Shown: positions 1-11,802 of the stretch, in pieces
How the letters are laid out: every line of letters starts with the position of its first letter
Position numbering within the stretch: position 1 is the first letter of the stretch
Made by a program: the position numbers and the translations under genes
Assembly: GCA_020744225.1 (NCBI GenBank)
Contig: JAGMWG010000002.1
Location: 2,666,001-2,730,000 of the forward strand
Direction of reading: 5' to 3'
Source of the DNA: Paraphoma chrysanthemicola
Taxonomy: Eukaryota; Ascomycota; Dothideomycetes; Pleosporales; Phaeosphaeriaceae
DNA: 64,000 nt
The notes under the pieces: generated by a model
Seen by the model: only the letters and a program-made list of their open reading frames with translations
Databases searched by the model: none
Told to the model about the DNA's origin: nothing

Positions 1-123
1 GTGAAATGCACCGGGACTGCGCCGGTGGACGGACAGGGTGTCCAGGGCGATTACTGGAATTATATGACTTTCATTGACTTGGGTGTCATTAAGCCTAGTC
101 AAGGACAACAGTATTGCTCCTGA
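1..123 (+). CDS. 3' end of an unknown gene, cut by the window edge
   Basis: Frame 1 is open from the first base to a TGA at 121-123 and encodes about 40 residues rich in Gly, Gln and aromatic residues (for example GDYWNYMTFIDLGV), ending in QQYCS. The composition is more protein-like than the other frames here, and the two cysteines would suit a secreted protein. I do not recognise the family. It could also be a chance open frame, since only 123 bases are visible. Confidence 0.35.
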   Translation: MKCTGTAPVDGQGVQGDYWNYMTFIDLGVIKPSQGQQYCS

Positions 124-465
124 GGAAGATAACAATTGAGTTTGTGTCAGGTGTCTTATAGCATGTGAACCAACAGTGTGAAGACATGCTACGCATCGAT
201 TCTGTTGTTGAATGTCTTCCCTCTTGTGCAGAACCACGCATTCTGGTGACAATCGCACGTGCACTATTCGTTTAAATGTAAAGTCTGCGGAGATTGCGTC
301 CTGATGTCTACCATTCTGCTGGGATGAATGGATGATGCGCTCCTGTGGTTGCTTCCTTCCTTAAAAGCTTCTAAACTCTCTGAAAGCAAATCACAAGAGC
401 CTAAGGAGGTAGTAACGGTGCAATAACGTGGTGAGGCCGCCATCGTTGTCAATTTCACGTGAAAC
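124..465. other. intergenic, nothing recognised
   Basis: About 340 bases between the end of the partial gene and the HET-like gene. No coding pattern, repeat or RNA gene is evident. Confidence 0.5.
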
Positions 466-1054
466 TCAGATCACAATTAAATGCCGGCCCACGTAAGGCT
501 GCCAGTTCACTTTGCCTTTAGCCCACGGAATCATCCATTCTTCCGGGTAGCATGAACCCTCAACGGCCCAATGATTCGACGAAATAACGCTTAGAGTGAT
601 AGGATGTAATGTCACATGTAGCACGTACATATCGTCTCCTTCTTTGATATCGCGTCCGCATGCGAGACGTCCATCGTTTGTGTACCAAATATCACTGCCA
701 CAGAATGTGTCCCGCATGTCTGGGGTAAGTACGAGCTCATTCGAAACTACAGTGGGCGCTAAGTTATGCAATGCATAGCTTCTGTACGTAGAGCAGCCCG
801 TAACTTCTCAGCGGTAGGCTCATGGAGAGTCGGACCTTGTTCGTATACCTGACCTCATTATCTTTTGCGCTTTGGAGCATGTGTGAAAAGCTCTCAACGG
901 CACTGACAGAACTTTTGGGACCTATCTTCAAGCCAAATACGTCTATGACCCTGCCCCACGCGTGCATAATATTGTCGTCAAAGCGACCTGACGATGGATA
1001 GATGGTGTAGTTGAGGGCTGCTGACCCGTGGCGGCCGTTCGGTCGGAGGAGCAT
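466..1054 (-). CDS. HET-like C-terminal protein without a HET domain
   Basis: Two minus-strand frames (1054 to about 810 and about 760 to 466) join in frame if a 47-nt intron with GTTACG donor and CTTAG acceptor is removed, giving roughly 180 residues. The second exon has the pattern seen near the C-terminus of many fungal heterokaryon-incompatibility (HET) proteins: an aromatic/Thr-Asn-Asp-Gly-Arg-Leu stretch (WYTNDGRLACGRDIKEGD), then a hydrophobic strand, then HWAVEGSCYPEEWM, resembling the usual GD-x-hydrophobic...VGECYVHG pattern. The N-terminal HET domain is missing upstream, where only noncoding-looking sequence is found. It may be a truncated gene or a relic. Family assignment rests on pattern memory and is moderate. 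Confidence 0.4.
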
Positions 1055-2600
1055 AGCACTACACAGTAATTTTGTGAAGCCAGGAACCCAACTTCGTAGT
1101 GCTCAGTGGGAGTGGTGATGATGAAACCCTCTTCACGGAAGTTAGGCTAGTATATTCAGACTGTGTGTGTCTTTAATGACCGACTTGGCCGTTCCTATCC
1201 GGGCTTGCTGAAGATTACATTGATAGCCAGGTTGCAGTCTGAAGTCTCGAGAGTTCAGCCCGAAAAGAGATCGGGATTATCATGAATAGGAAGCGGCGAG
1301 TAATGATAGCGTTGTTGCTGATGTCCTTGTCGTGATTTTCAACCCGATGCTAGGCAGACGACAGTCTATACCGCTACTCCCACGCTTTTGAGGATCATTT
1401 AAAACGATCGAGAGTTCGTCTTTGAGCTGTTCTCACAGGCTGTACTGTCATACGGAGAGAGCTCGTGTAATGGGCCAAAGCTAGCCGTAGATGTCTGGTC
1501 AAGTGGAGTAGAGTGCTTGGTTGTACGCGCGACGTCTGAGGGACTATTAAGAATTCGCTTTTCTCGATTGAGTCATCGCTATGGAGATATCTTGGCGCAG
1601 GGTACGCTGTAACATTCATGTATGTTATTTGGGTGGGGTCGCGAGACGTGCAGACTGAGAGGTAAGGTGACTACCGTGAGGCCGAAGTGGGGTGGACGCA
1701 ATGCTGCTTAGCTCCAAACATCGTTCGCTCGGCGAAGAGCCAATGCAGCAGACAACATTGGAGGACTCATTACTGCTTCTTGACACAAAGGCTGCCGAAG
1801 ATGACCCGAAAGAGCATGAGAAGCGCGGAGAGCAAAGGGCGAGTGCGAGACCGACGGAAGCGCTAAAAAGGGCACCGCCATCAAACTTCACCGCTCCTGA
1901 TTTTAGCGCCTCAGTGCAACACCCGACGCCCTGGATTTGGAGTTCAGCCTTGTCGAATGGTCGGCGTACAATCACTTGCTCAGCAGCATTCTGTTTGGTC
2001 CATCGAGGCTTCATCGCTCGAAAGCTATCCAGGATGGGCTCGTCTTGGTAGGGAGGATCGCCATCGTTGATGCTTATTTCGCTAAGCACCACCAAGCAAT
2101 GCGGGGAAGCCTCGCGCTAGCACCAAGACCGCGGATGCCGTCGCCATGGCTTTGGTGCAACAAGAACATCTCGAAGAAGATACCGCGGCTCTTTGGCATG
2201 CGAGAACATCCGATTGCCTCGTATGCACGCCACATAGTGGCCCAGACTGCACTCCTGGCGCTATTAACCAGCTAAGTGTCTTTATCCAAGCCATGATGTA
2301 GCCTAGCAAGACCATCCACGCAAGCATCCTCGCGGAGGAATTGCTAAATGGAGCGTGGTCCACTCTAGTACGGGGTACCCCGCAGTCATCTCCCCACAAA
2401 CCAGAGTCGAGTCGCGATAACTGTGCGAAGGAGAGCGGCAACGTTATTTCCGCTTCCGGGTACTGCGACACTCATAAGGACCGAAAGCACGCGTCTTCGG
2501 ACGCAAATCTATCAGGTTTGACAGAGCCTTATACGCCCTTGTTCTTCAAAATCTTCATCTGCATCTTCCACAAGGTCCGCTCTTTACCAGCCAATTGAAG
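1055..2600. other. intergenic, no supported gene
   Basis: Several overlapping open frames exist on both strands (for example 1692-2051 plus against 1625-2095 minus) but they mirror each other, have low-complexity Ser/Ala-rich translations and match no family I know. The last few hundred bases are presumably the promoter of the TRI12-type transporter. Confidence 0.5.
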
Positions 2601-4589
2601 ATGGCTACTCCCAGTGACAGCTCCGGTATGTGTCCTCTGGACCTCGCCACCTACCCACAGTAGTATTGACAGTCCGTGTAGATGTGTCGGAGCACTCACC
2701 AACAGCAAAGGCAAACGAGCAGCGCGTCGAACATGTTCACACCAACGAGCGCGTGCCTGGCCACCCCAATTACTACGAGAAGAATGGCGTGCGAACATAC
2801 GGCGACGGCGAAGACCATGATGCCGAGCCTCCCATGAACTTCAATAGAATCATGGCCCTCGTCGCCATGGCCTTTCGTAAGCTATCCCTTTGCATACCTT
2901 CACTGCACGTAACCCACCACTAACCTCTATGAAGTCTGGACGGGTTCACAAATCCCAGTGTACCTTTTCGGCGGTGTCCCGCCCTACATCTACGGCGACA
3001 TTGGCGGCACTGACCGCTGGATCTGGTTCGTCCTCGCCAACTTGCTCTCTCTGGCCGCAGTATGCCCCTTTGTTGGTTCCATTTCAGACATTGTGGGCCG
3101 TCGCTGGGTCGCCATGATCGGAGCATGCTTCCTCATCCTCGGCATGATTGTTTGCTCGACCGCTAAAACCATGAACGTCTTTATCGGCGGCATGGTCTTC
3201 TCTGGCATTGGCGCAGGCATCAACGAACTGACTGCTCTTGCCGTAACGTCTGAGCTTGCGCCGACAAGCCAGCGCGGCAAGTACGTTGCCATTCTTGTCT
3301 TCACAATTGTTCCATTCTGCCCGTCAGTGCTGTGGGCACAGCTCATTGCTTCGCACTCTAGCTGGCGATGGATCGGGTTGTGGTGTGGTGTCTGGGCTTT
3401 CATCGGTCTTGTCTTGACGGCGGTGTTCTATCATCCACCACCTCGTGTCAACAGCATGGGCATGACGCGCAAGCAAATCTTGGCTGAGATCGACTACATC
3501 GGTGGTTTCTTATCCGTCAGCGGCATGCTCCTATTCATGATGGGCATGCAATGGGGAGGCTACCAGTATCCGTGGTCGAGTGCTCACGTTCTCGCTCCTC
3601 TCATCCTCGGCGCGGTCCTCATCGTCGCATTCGTCCTCTGGGAGGCGTATGGAGCGAAACACCCCATGTTCCCCAAGAGACTGCGCCAGGAGCCGCGTAT
3701 TCTCGGACTCACTCTCGTCATCACGTTCATCTCAGGAGCAAACTTCTTCTCCATCCTGATGTTCTGGCCCACACAAGCGTTCAACGTGTACGGTCACGAT
3801 CCCATTGGCGTCGGTATCCGTGGTATCCCTGTTGGTTTCTCGATTCTTGCCGGAGCGTGCATCGTCTTGTGGCTTCTCTCGCTGCTTCGTGGACACAACA
3901 AAGAACTTCTAATTGCCTCCTCCGTTTTGATGACTGCTGGCTGTGGATCGCTAGCAATCGCTCGTGTCGATAACCTGCACCAACTCTGGGGTCTACTAAT
4001 CGTCGCTGGTCTCGGTATTGGCGGGATTGTCGTTCCTGCTTCGATCATCTGTAAGTCTCCCAGCATTGTCGAATCATGATCAAACCACTAACTAATTGCA
4101 ACAGCTACCATTATTTGCCCAGACGATCTCATTGCCACGGTCGCCGCGCTGACACTTGCGATTCGCGTCATTGGCGGGTCAGTCGGGTACTGCGTCTACT
4201 ATAACGTCTTCATCGGTGAGTGTATCTGATTCCATCCGGCATGCACCAGTCCTAACATTTCCCCAGCCAAATTCGTCCCCGCAGCAACGCACTACATCGG
4301 CGGCGCAATGGTCACCAAGCTTAACATCACCTCTCCCGCCATCATCGGCGAGGCCATCGCCATCACCGGTAGTTCGCTTCTCCCGCTCCTCGAAGAACTC
4401 CCAGGCATCAAGGGCGTGCCTGGCGCGTACGAGCTCGTTGTATTTGCCGGGCAGCTTGCGTACGCGGAGGCGTACAAGTGGGTATACTATGTCAGTATTG
4501 CATTTGGAGGCGTGAGTATCTTGGCTGCGTGCTTCTTGGGCGACATTTCCAAGTACATGGATGATCATGTTGCCGTGGTTATGCATTGA
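2601..4589 (+). CDS. MFS efflux transporter, TRI12 (trichothecene efflux pump) family
   Basis: Predicted 14-helix drug:H+ antiporter-like exporter in the plasma or vesicle membrane. Five exons: 2601-2625, 2673-2876, 2935 to about 4050, about 4105-4214 and about 4267-4589, with canonical GT/AG introns; the translation is about 590 residues, normal for TRI12 proteins. A hydrophilic N-terminus of about 75 residues precedes the first helix. Family hallmarks are the YIYGDIGGTDRWIWFVLA stretch after helix 1 and the cytoplasmic loop with DIVGRRWVAM. The start at 2601 is chosen because its 25-nt exon splices in frame to the conserved N-terminal tail; ORF finders would miss it. No biosynthetic cluster lies beside it, so the cargo is unknown; siderophore or toxin export are family possibilities. 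Confidence 0.85.
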
Positions 4590-5561
4590 GCCCTTGTCTG
4601 CGGCGCCTTGGGTGGAAGGAGCTTCACATGCATCTGGGTAGACGTGCGCTGCGTGCGCATTGATAGTCATAGAAGCAAAGAAGTAATGTACATGTTAGTA
4701 ATCCGGTAATGACCATTGCGCACACGTGAAGTCGTGCAGTGACACATTATGAAGGCAAGGGCCCGCCAACCCTCGACGCGCCAACCCCAACCCCAACCCA
4801 ACCTCGGCAACACAAATACCATACCCCAGCACGCAGCACCCGCAACAACAACCAACTATGCAACCAAGCCAACATATCGCGCATTCCCGCTCTCGTTCCC
4901 CACAAACCCCGACATCGGCATGGAAAAGTCACTCAAACGGGACGGTATCTCCAGTTCTGGCACTTGTGGCGCCCAATACGAAGCGAACCGGCCGTTCCGG
5001 GCCCTGAGTTTGGGGTGAGTTCGGACTATGGGGCGATGCTGGCTTGCTGAAGGGGGCACGGGAGGCGCGGATGGGAAAGGTACATAGGGTGACGTGTGCC
5101 CGCTGTTTGGTGTTGCTGCTTCTACTGAATTTTTTTTGTTACTTATGGTTTCGAATAGAGTGCGTGTAAAAAGTAGTGGTGTTGTGGTGCACGATGAAGA
5201 GTTTGGGATTAAAAGACGCGACTATTGTCAGGGCGCTGGATGATGTGAAAAGCGATTGGAATGATATCTGCTGAATGCACATCATCTCCATGGATTGGTC
5301 GCGCGATGGCGCACACTGGATGGCGAGTTATCACGCAACACGGTACAGCAATGGATGCAAGAGCTTGGGAATGAAGTGAAGGCACGAACATGGCGACACG
5401 ACCACAGCAGTACGAGAAGAATGGGATGTTTGACGCCGGAGACGATGTGGTAGGAGACCATATGCTGGAGAGGGACAATCTCTGGTATACCGGAAAGATG
5501 GTCGCGAGACGAAGTGGTACACCGCGCACGGAAAGAGTACAAAGTATCGCATCATCACGTC
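4590..5561. other. intergenic between convergent transporters, nothing recognised
   Basis: Contains 3' flanks of the two transporters and a short C-rich patch near 4781-4803. No gene is supported on either strand. Confidence 0.5.
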
Positions 5562-5619
5562 AGTGGAACAAAGAGTATGAGAAGGATACGAGTGGAACAA
5601 AGAGTATGAGAAGGATACG
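5562..5619. repeat. perfect 29-bp tandem duplication
   Basis: A 29-base unit beginning AGTGGAACAAAGAGTATGAG is present twice head-to-tail (5562-5590 and 5591-5619) without mismatch. It lies in noncoding sequence 180 bases downstream of the PTR2 gene stop. Perfect identity suggests a recent slippage duplication and a minisatellite-type polymorphic site. Confidence 0.9.
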
Positions 5620-5800
5620 AAATGCCATGAAGGCAGGCAGGCTGAATTATGGTAAATTTTGATTACTACGCTACAGCAGGCCTCTCGCGTCTGCTCAGCA
5701 CGAAATGAGGGCACTACTTGAATATGGTATCATCGCTCTGGAAACACCACTCCTGCTAGACTACTATACACCTCGAGGCCAAACGATCTATCAGATCTAT

Positions 5801-7912
5801 TTAGATCTTCTTCTCGTCGACGGGCGCCGCAACTGGTGCATTCAAGCTAGCACGACGCTCAGTAGCGACACTCGCGCGCCTCTCGATATCCTCAGCCTGC
5901 GCCGCAGTGCCGAGATGACCAGTGGGAAGCATGTTGAGCCTATCCTCCTCCTTGTCCATCCTGCGGTATGCGAAATGGAAAGCGATACCGGTGACAAACG
6001 AGATGATGGCCACAGAGCCGTAGTTCCAGACAAGGTGGGGATCGGCGGTCAGAGGGGTGAAGGCCTGTGCGAGGGCGGCAGAGAAGGCACTGGTGAAGAG
6101 CTGGACAGACTGGACAAGCGAACGCATGTTCTTGGGCGCCTTGGTGAAGGCGTACTCGAGCGTGGTCACCGATGCGAAGATTTCAGAGGTGGCGATCAGT
6201 ACGTAAACACCAGTGACGGCCCAGACGGAGATGTTCGACACGTAGTCAGGGTCCTTGGTCTCATAGTAGCCCGAAGTCTTGTAACTATGGAAGGTTAGTA
6301 TGGTGATTGATGACAGCTTGATCAGAGTGCTACACTTACATGTAGTGCTGGAGAACGGCAGCCCAAACCATGGCGAAGGAACCCAGGATGAATCCAGCGG
6401 TGATCTTTTTGATGGGCGTGAAGCGAATGTTCTTCTTGCGGAGGAAGGGATAGACCACACTATCCATCAGCGGCACTATGATGATGATGGCAATGGGGTC
6501 CAAGTTGGACAGAATGTCGTTCGGCACGCCACCAAGATGCATAGTGGCGCACATGGCAGTCAGGTTGGAGTCCATTTGACGATAAGCGAGCCAGAAGATG
6601 GGAATCCAGAAGAAAACGGAGCAGGCACCGAATCCACGAGCGACCTCATCGACCCAAGCGTCATCAAAGTTGTACCACGAAGGCTTGCTGGCGCCGAGAG
6701 TCGATGGCTTGACCGCGGTCCACATGTTGCCATCGTTCCAAGTCTTCCAGGTCTTCACGGGGTTGATGCTGAACCCACGGCCAAGAGCCTTGAAGAACAA
6801 CCTGAAGGCAGGGCCCATGACGTTACCAGACGGAGGCTTCAAGATGTAGAACTTCTTGCAGCCGTACAGAACTGGCAAGCAGACGATGAACATGGCCGTT
6901 GGGAGCAGGTAAGCGAGCCAGAAACCGACGTAACGTTCTGCGTAGACCATTGCGATTTGTCCGACAAGTGCGCCTGATGATTGTCAATACAACATCCACT
7001 GGAAACATTTAGGGTTACCATACCGATATTGATAAAAAGATAGAAGTAGTTGTAAATCCTGGTAACGGTCACCGCAGGGTCGACAATAACGCGCTCGCCC
7101 TTCTGCTCCTCAACGCGCATCATCTCCTGAGGCACCTGTTCGGCGATAAGAGGCGAAATATTGGGCTTGAAGGTACCCGTTCCGAGACCCATGATGAGAA
7201 TACCGAGAACGAAGACGCCAAGAGCAGTATCAGGCTTGTCGAGAACTGAGGGAGCAGATGAGGCAACGAGGATGATGTGGCCGATTTCAGCGATGATGAC
7301 AGAGTACACGATGGTCTTGAAACGTCCGAGGTAGGTATCAGCAATCCAGGCACCGAGAATGGGAGTGCAGTAAACCCAGAAGGCGTTGAAGGTAGTCAGG
7401 GAGAAGGCCACTTGCTTTCCCATGCCGAGCGCACCGGGAACAGCCTGATCGGAGTTGGGGTCAAGCGCAGCACCAGTCCGCGTGGGACGGGGCTTGGAGA
7501 TGAAGTTGGAGTAGACGGCAATTGTGCCGTAGTACGACATGCGCTCTACGAGCTCGACAAAAGCGATGGTGTAGATTCTCCATGGAATGGCCGCTGGCAC
7601 GCGACGCAGCGTCGCGAGCTCCTCCTCGGTGGGGAAGTCATCAGCGACATGGTCGCCGGCGGTTGTGTAGGTATCCTGGAGGCCAGCCTTGCCCTCAGAG
7701 ATCAGGTAAGCCGGTGGGCCAGTCTGGTGGAAGGCTGGGTTCTTGCGCTCGGGATCACCAGAGCGGTCAATGAAAGCGGGGTCAAGGCCCGTCACGGCCT
7801 GTGGAGCACGTCAGCACTCAATCACCAACACAGATCTCGGGTACCTGGCGCAGACACGCCCGTGGTGGGGAGGATGAATACTTACGACTTCGTCGCTGTC
7901 TCCGACTGGCAT
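5801..7912 (-). CDS. POT/PTR2-type proton-coupled oligopeptide transporter
   Basis: Imports di/tripeptides with protons across the plasma membrane. Four exons on the minus strand: a 9-codon exon 7886-7912, then 7024-7798, 6973 to about 6339 and about 6283-5801, total about 620 residues, as usual for fungal PTR2. Family signatures visible: FVELVERMSYYG in the first helix region (ExxER proton-coupling motif), GAWIADTYLGRFKTI, GTGTFKPNISPLIAEQ and YNYFYLFINIG. The C-terminal tail after the last helix is charged and ends in DEKKI. The start at 7912 is inferred from a clean GTAAG donor after nine codons and in-frame joining to the conserved N-terminal tail; the next in-frame Met lies in exon 2 just past the junction. 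Promoter region is the long gap to 9433. Confidence 0.92.
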
Positions 7913-9433
7913 GATGGGCGCACGTGAGAGCGAGCTTGCAACCTTGGAGTAAGGGTCGAGTTGAATTGGGAGCGCGACGAGGAGAAGAGCAAACTCGTGG
8001 CGGGTGAATTCGAGGACGAGGGTGAGGGCGCATTAATACCGATGCACTTGATTGCTGGGTAGGGTAGCACGCCAGGAGGGGGTCGTGTGTGGTGCTCGTA
8101 GGCCGGGCCCGCGGCACTCGAAAGAGGAAGGAGCTCGTAACCGCAACAGATAACCGCCGTTTGCTCGCAGCAACACGACATGGAAGCATCAGCATTTTGC
8201 CCTCTGGCGCGGCTCTATTCCCCAATTTCTGCGGCGCCAACGCCGAAAGCGACCATTCCCGCCGAGATCCAATGTCGCAGACAAGCCTCGACAAGTCGCT
8301 AACCAAGCGGACCACAAGCTGCCACTGGTGGCGAGGCAGGAAAGCTTACGCCAGGTCTTGGCGGACGATCGCGTGCATGCCTATTCGGCGCCACCAACGT
8401 TGTCTGTTCCTCCTGCCTGTTTCGGAGCACTAACTCTGCGCGCAGCCAACCGTAAGCATCGCCATCGAGATAACGCGACAAATAGCTTTCGAGCGCAAGC
8501 AGAGTTGCTCTGCAGAGGGGCGTTCGAGACGCCCGCTAGAAGACCGCCGAAGGAATGCGCTGCTCCTGCACCATCCGTTCATTGGCCGTCTGCAGCTAGC
8601 CTGGCAACCTCGTCGAAATTTGTCGTGCCGGGGGCCCCATGAGCACAGAGGGGCCGTCACTGCACAGTCGCTCGTGCGTGCAAGGACTCGGTCGGCCTTC
8701 GCGACCATTGACCTGGAATTGGGAGGTCGAAGCCAGTCGCTGGGGAACACCCTGTAATCACTCGGTTACCAGCGGTGGACACCTTCGCGCATGCCGCACT
8801 GTTGGAATCCCACAGGAAGAGCGCGATACACTACGCTCTTGCTATTCTTATCGCGCGACTGCCATGTGCTCGATCGAGCCGAGGTGCGGTGGGGTGTTCA
8901 TCCCAGGGTAATCAACCTGCGGCCAGCATTATGGCCGTCTCGATATGACCCACCCGTTCTGGAATCTCGCTCAGCGCTGCTGAATGTCACTACTGCGGGC
9001 ACGACGCTGAGTGGTGGCAGCCTTGGAATTGATGCAGCAGTCGCACTGTCCAGACATATGGCACGGTACGCTCATAATTATCGCATGCGCTCCTTGACAC
9101 GCATTGCCAACCGGAGCTTGTCCACACTTAGTCACATGTAGTACGCCTTGACATGCTTGGACAGAAAAGGCAGCTGTAGGTCCAAGACGGCTCCAAGACC
9201 TTGGCGACAATTTTCTACCCTCGGTCTTCCCTGTCGCTGTCGCAGATCACCTGAGTTTGGTAATGAAAGTCGTCGTTTTGTCACCACTGCATCATGCCTC
9301 CGCCTGTGGCTGCGATTTACACGCGACTGAACAGCACAAGGAGGCGAAGGCTTCAGGTTAGGATCAACCAACGTCGAGATAGAGGGTTGCAGTGGTGGCG
9401 TGTGGCTGCAGCCTTGGTGCGCTTCGGATCGGG
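7913..9433. other. 1.5-kb intergenic region, no supported gene
   Basis: Moderately GC-rich sequence between the start of the peptide transporter and the stop of the FAD oxidase. Open frames are short, overlapping on both strands and family-less. It presumably includes the PTR2 promoter (proximal to 7913). Confidence 0.5.
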
Positions 9434-11107
9434 CTACCGGCCGCCATCACACAGTCCAAGCTTGAATCCGCCTGCACAACCCCTCTGAAACAGCCCGTCG
9501 GGATCGTACTTGCGACTGACCACTTTCATGAATTCCAGATTGTCCTGTCCATATCCGTCAAATGGCCTCTGCCAGCTATCGCAGTAATTGATGTACCGAT
9601 AACGATGGCCTGTTCCGTGTTCTGTGGCAAAGGCATCGATTTGCTCAATGGCTGCTCGCGTGATGCGCTGCACCATCTCATCATCCTTTGCTAACGCCCA
9701 ATTCACTGTGAAGCTGACATTTACCAGCGGCTCGTCTGTGCTAGTGTCGAGGCCAAGCACATTAGGATTGCCCTTGCGCGCCCAGTCCGGCAACATCGGC
9801 TGCAGAACAAGCGTCCATGACATGTTCTTGATGTTCTGCTCTCGGATGCTAGTGATAGCATCGCGGTATGCCTGATGCGCTGCTTCGAGGGTGGCCTGAT
9901 CGTTCTTGATTGTTGTGGTTGCGAATTTCTGTCGACGGCCTGGCGGATTCAAGACGCTCATTTCGTCGGTGGCAGCAGGGAGGCTCTTCACGCTGCAGGT
10001 ACTCCAAAAGCGCCAGAGCTTGGGAAGCCCAGAGCTCTGCCAGCATGCAGGCCATGTCTTCCCGCCTTCCGGGGTCTTGGTATGCGTGAGAGCCACTGCA
10101 ATGGCTTGGATCCCCAGGGCCTGCAAGTAAGTAAAGCAGGCTAAAGGCCCTGCAGCATGTTCGTCGTATACCTTGCCTTCATCGTCTGAGACAACTCGAT
10201 CCAGGAATCCGCGAAACGATGCCAACACCTTGGGAGCTTGCGAGGAGGGCATATACAAGAAGCCGCTCCAGATGCTGCCAGATGGGAAGCTGCGCACTAC
10301 GAAGCGCGTTACGATGCCGAAATTGTTTGCCCCACCCTTCAATACTCGCCACAAGTCTGGATTCGCCGTCTCCGAGGCTCTCACAGCTGAGCCGTCTGCC
10401 AGCACAATCTCATACTCAATGACATTGGAGCAAACCATGCCGAAACGTGGAGAGAAGAACGACAGCCCTCCACCCAGAATCAATCCTCCTACACCGACCG
10501 CCGAATTTCTGCCTCCTGCGACTGCAAGTCCCTTCTCTTGAAGGGCCTCGTATACCTGCACCCACTTACATCCTGCACCAATTGCTACACTCTTGCCATC
10601 AGAAGCAGGTGTGACTTCGTTGAAGTAAGTGAGGTCGACGAGAGCTCCACCTTTGATGCTCGATGCCCCGGCTACTGGCGAATGTCCACCACTTCTAACG
10701 GCAAATATCCCATGTGCAGTGCTATTTCGGCTTCCGTCTGTTCTGCAACGCTCATCGAAATCGCTTTTCAGAATCTTGACCGCCTGGCATAATTCCTGCG
10801 TACTGCGGGGCTGAATCACACAGACCGGAGGGATCTCACACGCCTGCTGCGCCCAGTAGGAGTTCATCGATGCCTCGAATGATCGCGCATCTTCTGGGGA
10901 AATGATGCTTGCCGGCAGAGCAGCGATCAGCTTGGCCCGCAGCCGAAGCGCGGGCTCGGAGAAGCTTGCATCAAGCTCATGGTACTTCGGCTTCTCTGCT
11001 TCCGCATCTCGGCGGATTTGAGAAGACCGCACTCGCAGTCGATACACGAAGAAGATAAAAGTGGTGAAGACAACCGTAGCTGAGGTTAGTAGAAGCGGTG
11101 AAGCCAT
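9434..11107 (-). CDS. membrane-anchored FAD-linked oxidase (PCMH/VAO family)
   Basis: Single-exon 557-residue flavoprotein of the vanillyl-alcohol/6-hydroxy-D-nicotine oxidase type. Residues about 3-22 form a hydrophobic helix followed by RLRVR, suggesting an N-terminal membrane anchor with the enzyme in the ER lumen or outside. The FAD-binding PCMH domain covers about residues 90-270: CVIQPRSTQEL, then AVRSGGHSPVAGAS with His142 at the usual 8-alpha-histidyl FAD attachment site, then GGRNSAVGVGGLILGGGLSF. The second attachment Cys of bicovalent berberine-bridge enzymes is absent (Asn-Ser at that place), so FAD is probably monocovalent. A BBE-like C-terminal segment (NYCDS and YDPDGLFQRGC) closes the protein. 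Such enzymes oxidise alcohols, amines or secondary metabolites; the substrate is unknown and no cluster partner is adjacent. Confidence 0.85.
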   Translation of the reverse strand: MASPLLLTSATVVFTTFIFFVYRLRVRSSQIRRDAEAEKPKYHELDASFSEPALRLRAKLIAALPASIISPEDARSFEASMNSYWAQQACEIPPVCVIQPRSTQELCQAVKILKSDFDERCRTDGSRNSTAHGIFAVRSGGHSPVAGASSIKGGALVDLTYFNEVTPASDGKSVAIGAGCKWVQVYEALQEKGLAVAGGRNSAVGVGGLILGGGLSFFSPRFGMVCSNVIEYEIVLADGSAVRASETANPDLWRVLKGGANNFGIVTRFVVRSFPSGSIWSGFLYMPSSQAPKVLASFRGFLDRVVSDDEGKVYDEHAAGPLACFTYLQALGIQAIAVALTHTKTPEGGKTWPACWQSSGLPKLWRFWSTCSVKSLPAATDEMSVLNPPGRRQKFATTTIKNDQATLEAAHQAYRDAITSIREQNIKNMSWTLVLQPMLPDWARKGNPNVLGLDTSTDEPLVNVSFTVNWALAKDDEMVQRITRAAIEQIDAFATEHGTGHRYRYINYCDSWQRPFDGYGQDNLEFMKVVSRKYDPDGLFQRGCAGGFKLGLCDGGR

Positions 11108-11802
11108 GGTGATGCCTCCCTCGTGGCTCTATGCGGAATGGTTGCGGCGCTGTCTCCAACTACGATTGATCGACGGTACAGCCTAATGTTACTCTCGAAT
11201 TTCGAATCGCATGAGCAAAGGACTATTCGGCGATAGAGAGCGACGAAATAGTGCACAGATGGGATTACGCGCTTCGTGTGCCTATGAGCTCTCTAAGCAC
11301 GAAGACTAAACTTGATAACGTAATCACATCTAGAACAGCAGCCACGGATCAGCAAGTGACCGTCACAACAACAACCAGTCATCCTTCGGCATGTGCGAAT
11401 GCATGTCACAGGGATAGCTGTCATTCTATAGTCTTTCTACGCCTCACAAATAATTAACCTTCTCGCAAGAAGCGTGACACCCAGCTCTGTCACGAACAAT
11501 TAATCATCCCAAGGATAAATTCATCGCCGCCTTCTCGTTCGTTGGCGAACGTCCGGTCATCTTCGATACAGCATGCTGGCTAATGAGTGCAGTATCACAT
11601 TGTGTGTTAAAAAAACGCTTCTGGCAATTCTATTAAGTAATTGCGCCTCACGAAAAAACAGGTGTGAAATAGAAGTCGAAAAGTACGCGGTTGAGGTAGC
11701 GAGCTCGAAGACACAATGATGTTAATAATGTTTGCTCACAATCCTATATTGGTCTAGAGTTACGGGTTCGTGTACCAATCCACTTCTGCGAGCGAAAAGT
11801 TG
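11108..11802. other. AT-rich intergenic region, nothing recognised
   Basis: Lies between the start of the FAD oxidase and the stop of the GH2 gene. No coding signal; short A/T runs only. Confidence 0.5.

Noticed and set aside
1692..2095. Open frames on both strands (119 and 156 codons)
   Set aside because: They overlap each other on opposite strands, are low-complexity Ser/Ala-rich and match no family.
2990..3403. 137-codon minus-strand frame
   Set aside because: Antisense shadow of the TRI12-type transporter exon 3.
4781..4803. C-rich CCCCAA-like repeats that resemble telomeric sequence
   Set aside because: Only three or four irregular units, inside an intergenic region with genes on both sides; not a telomere or a clear interstitial array.
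5209..5714. Cys/Ser-rich minus frames
   Set aside because: Overlap in several frames and cover the tandem repeat; no motif or family.
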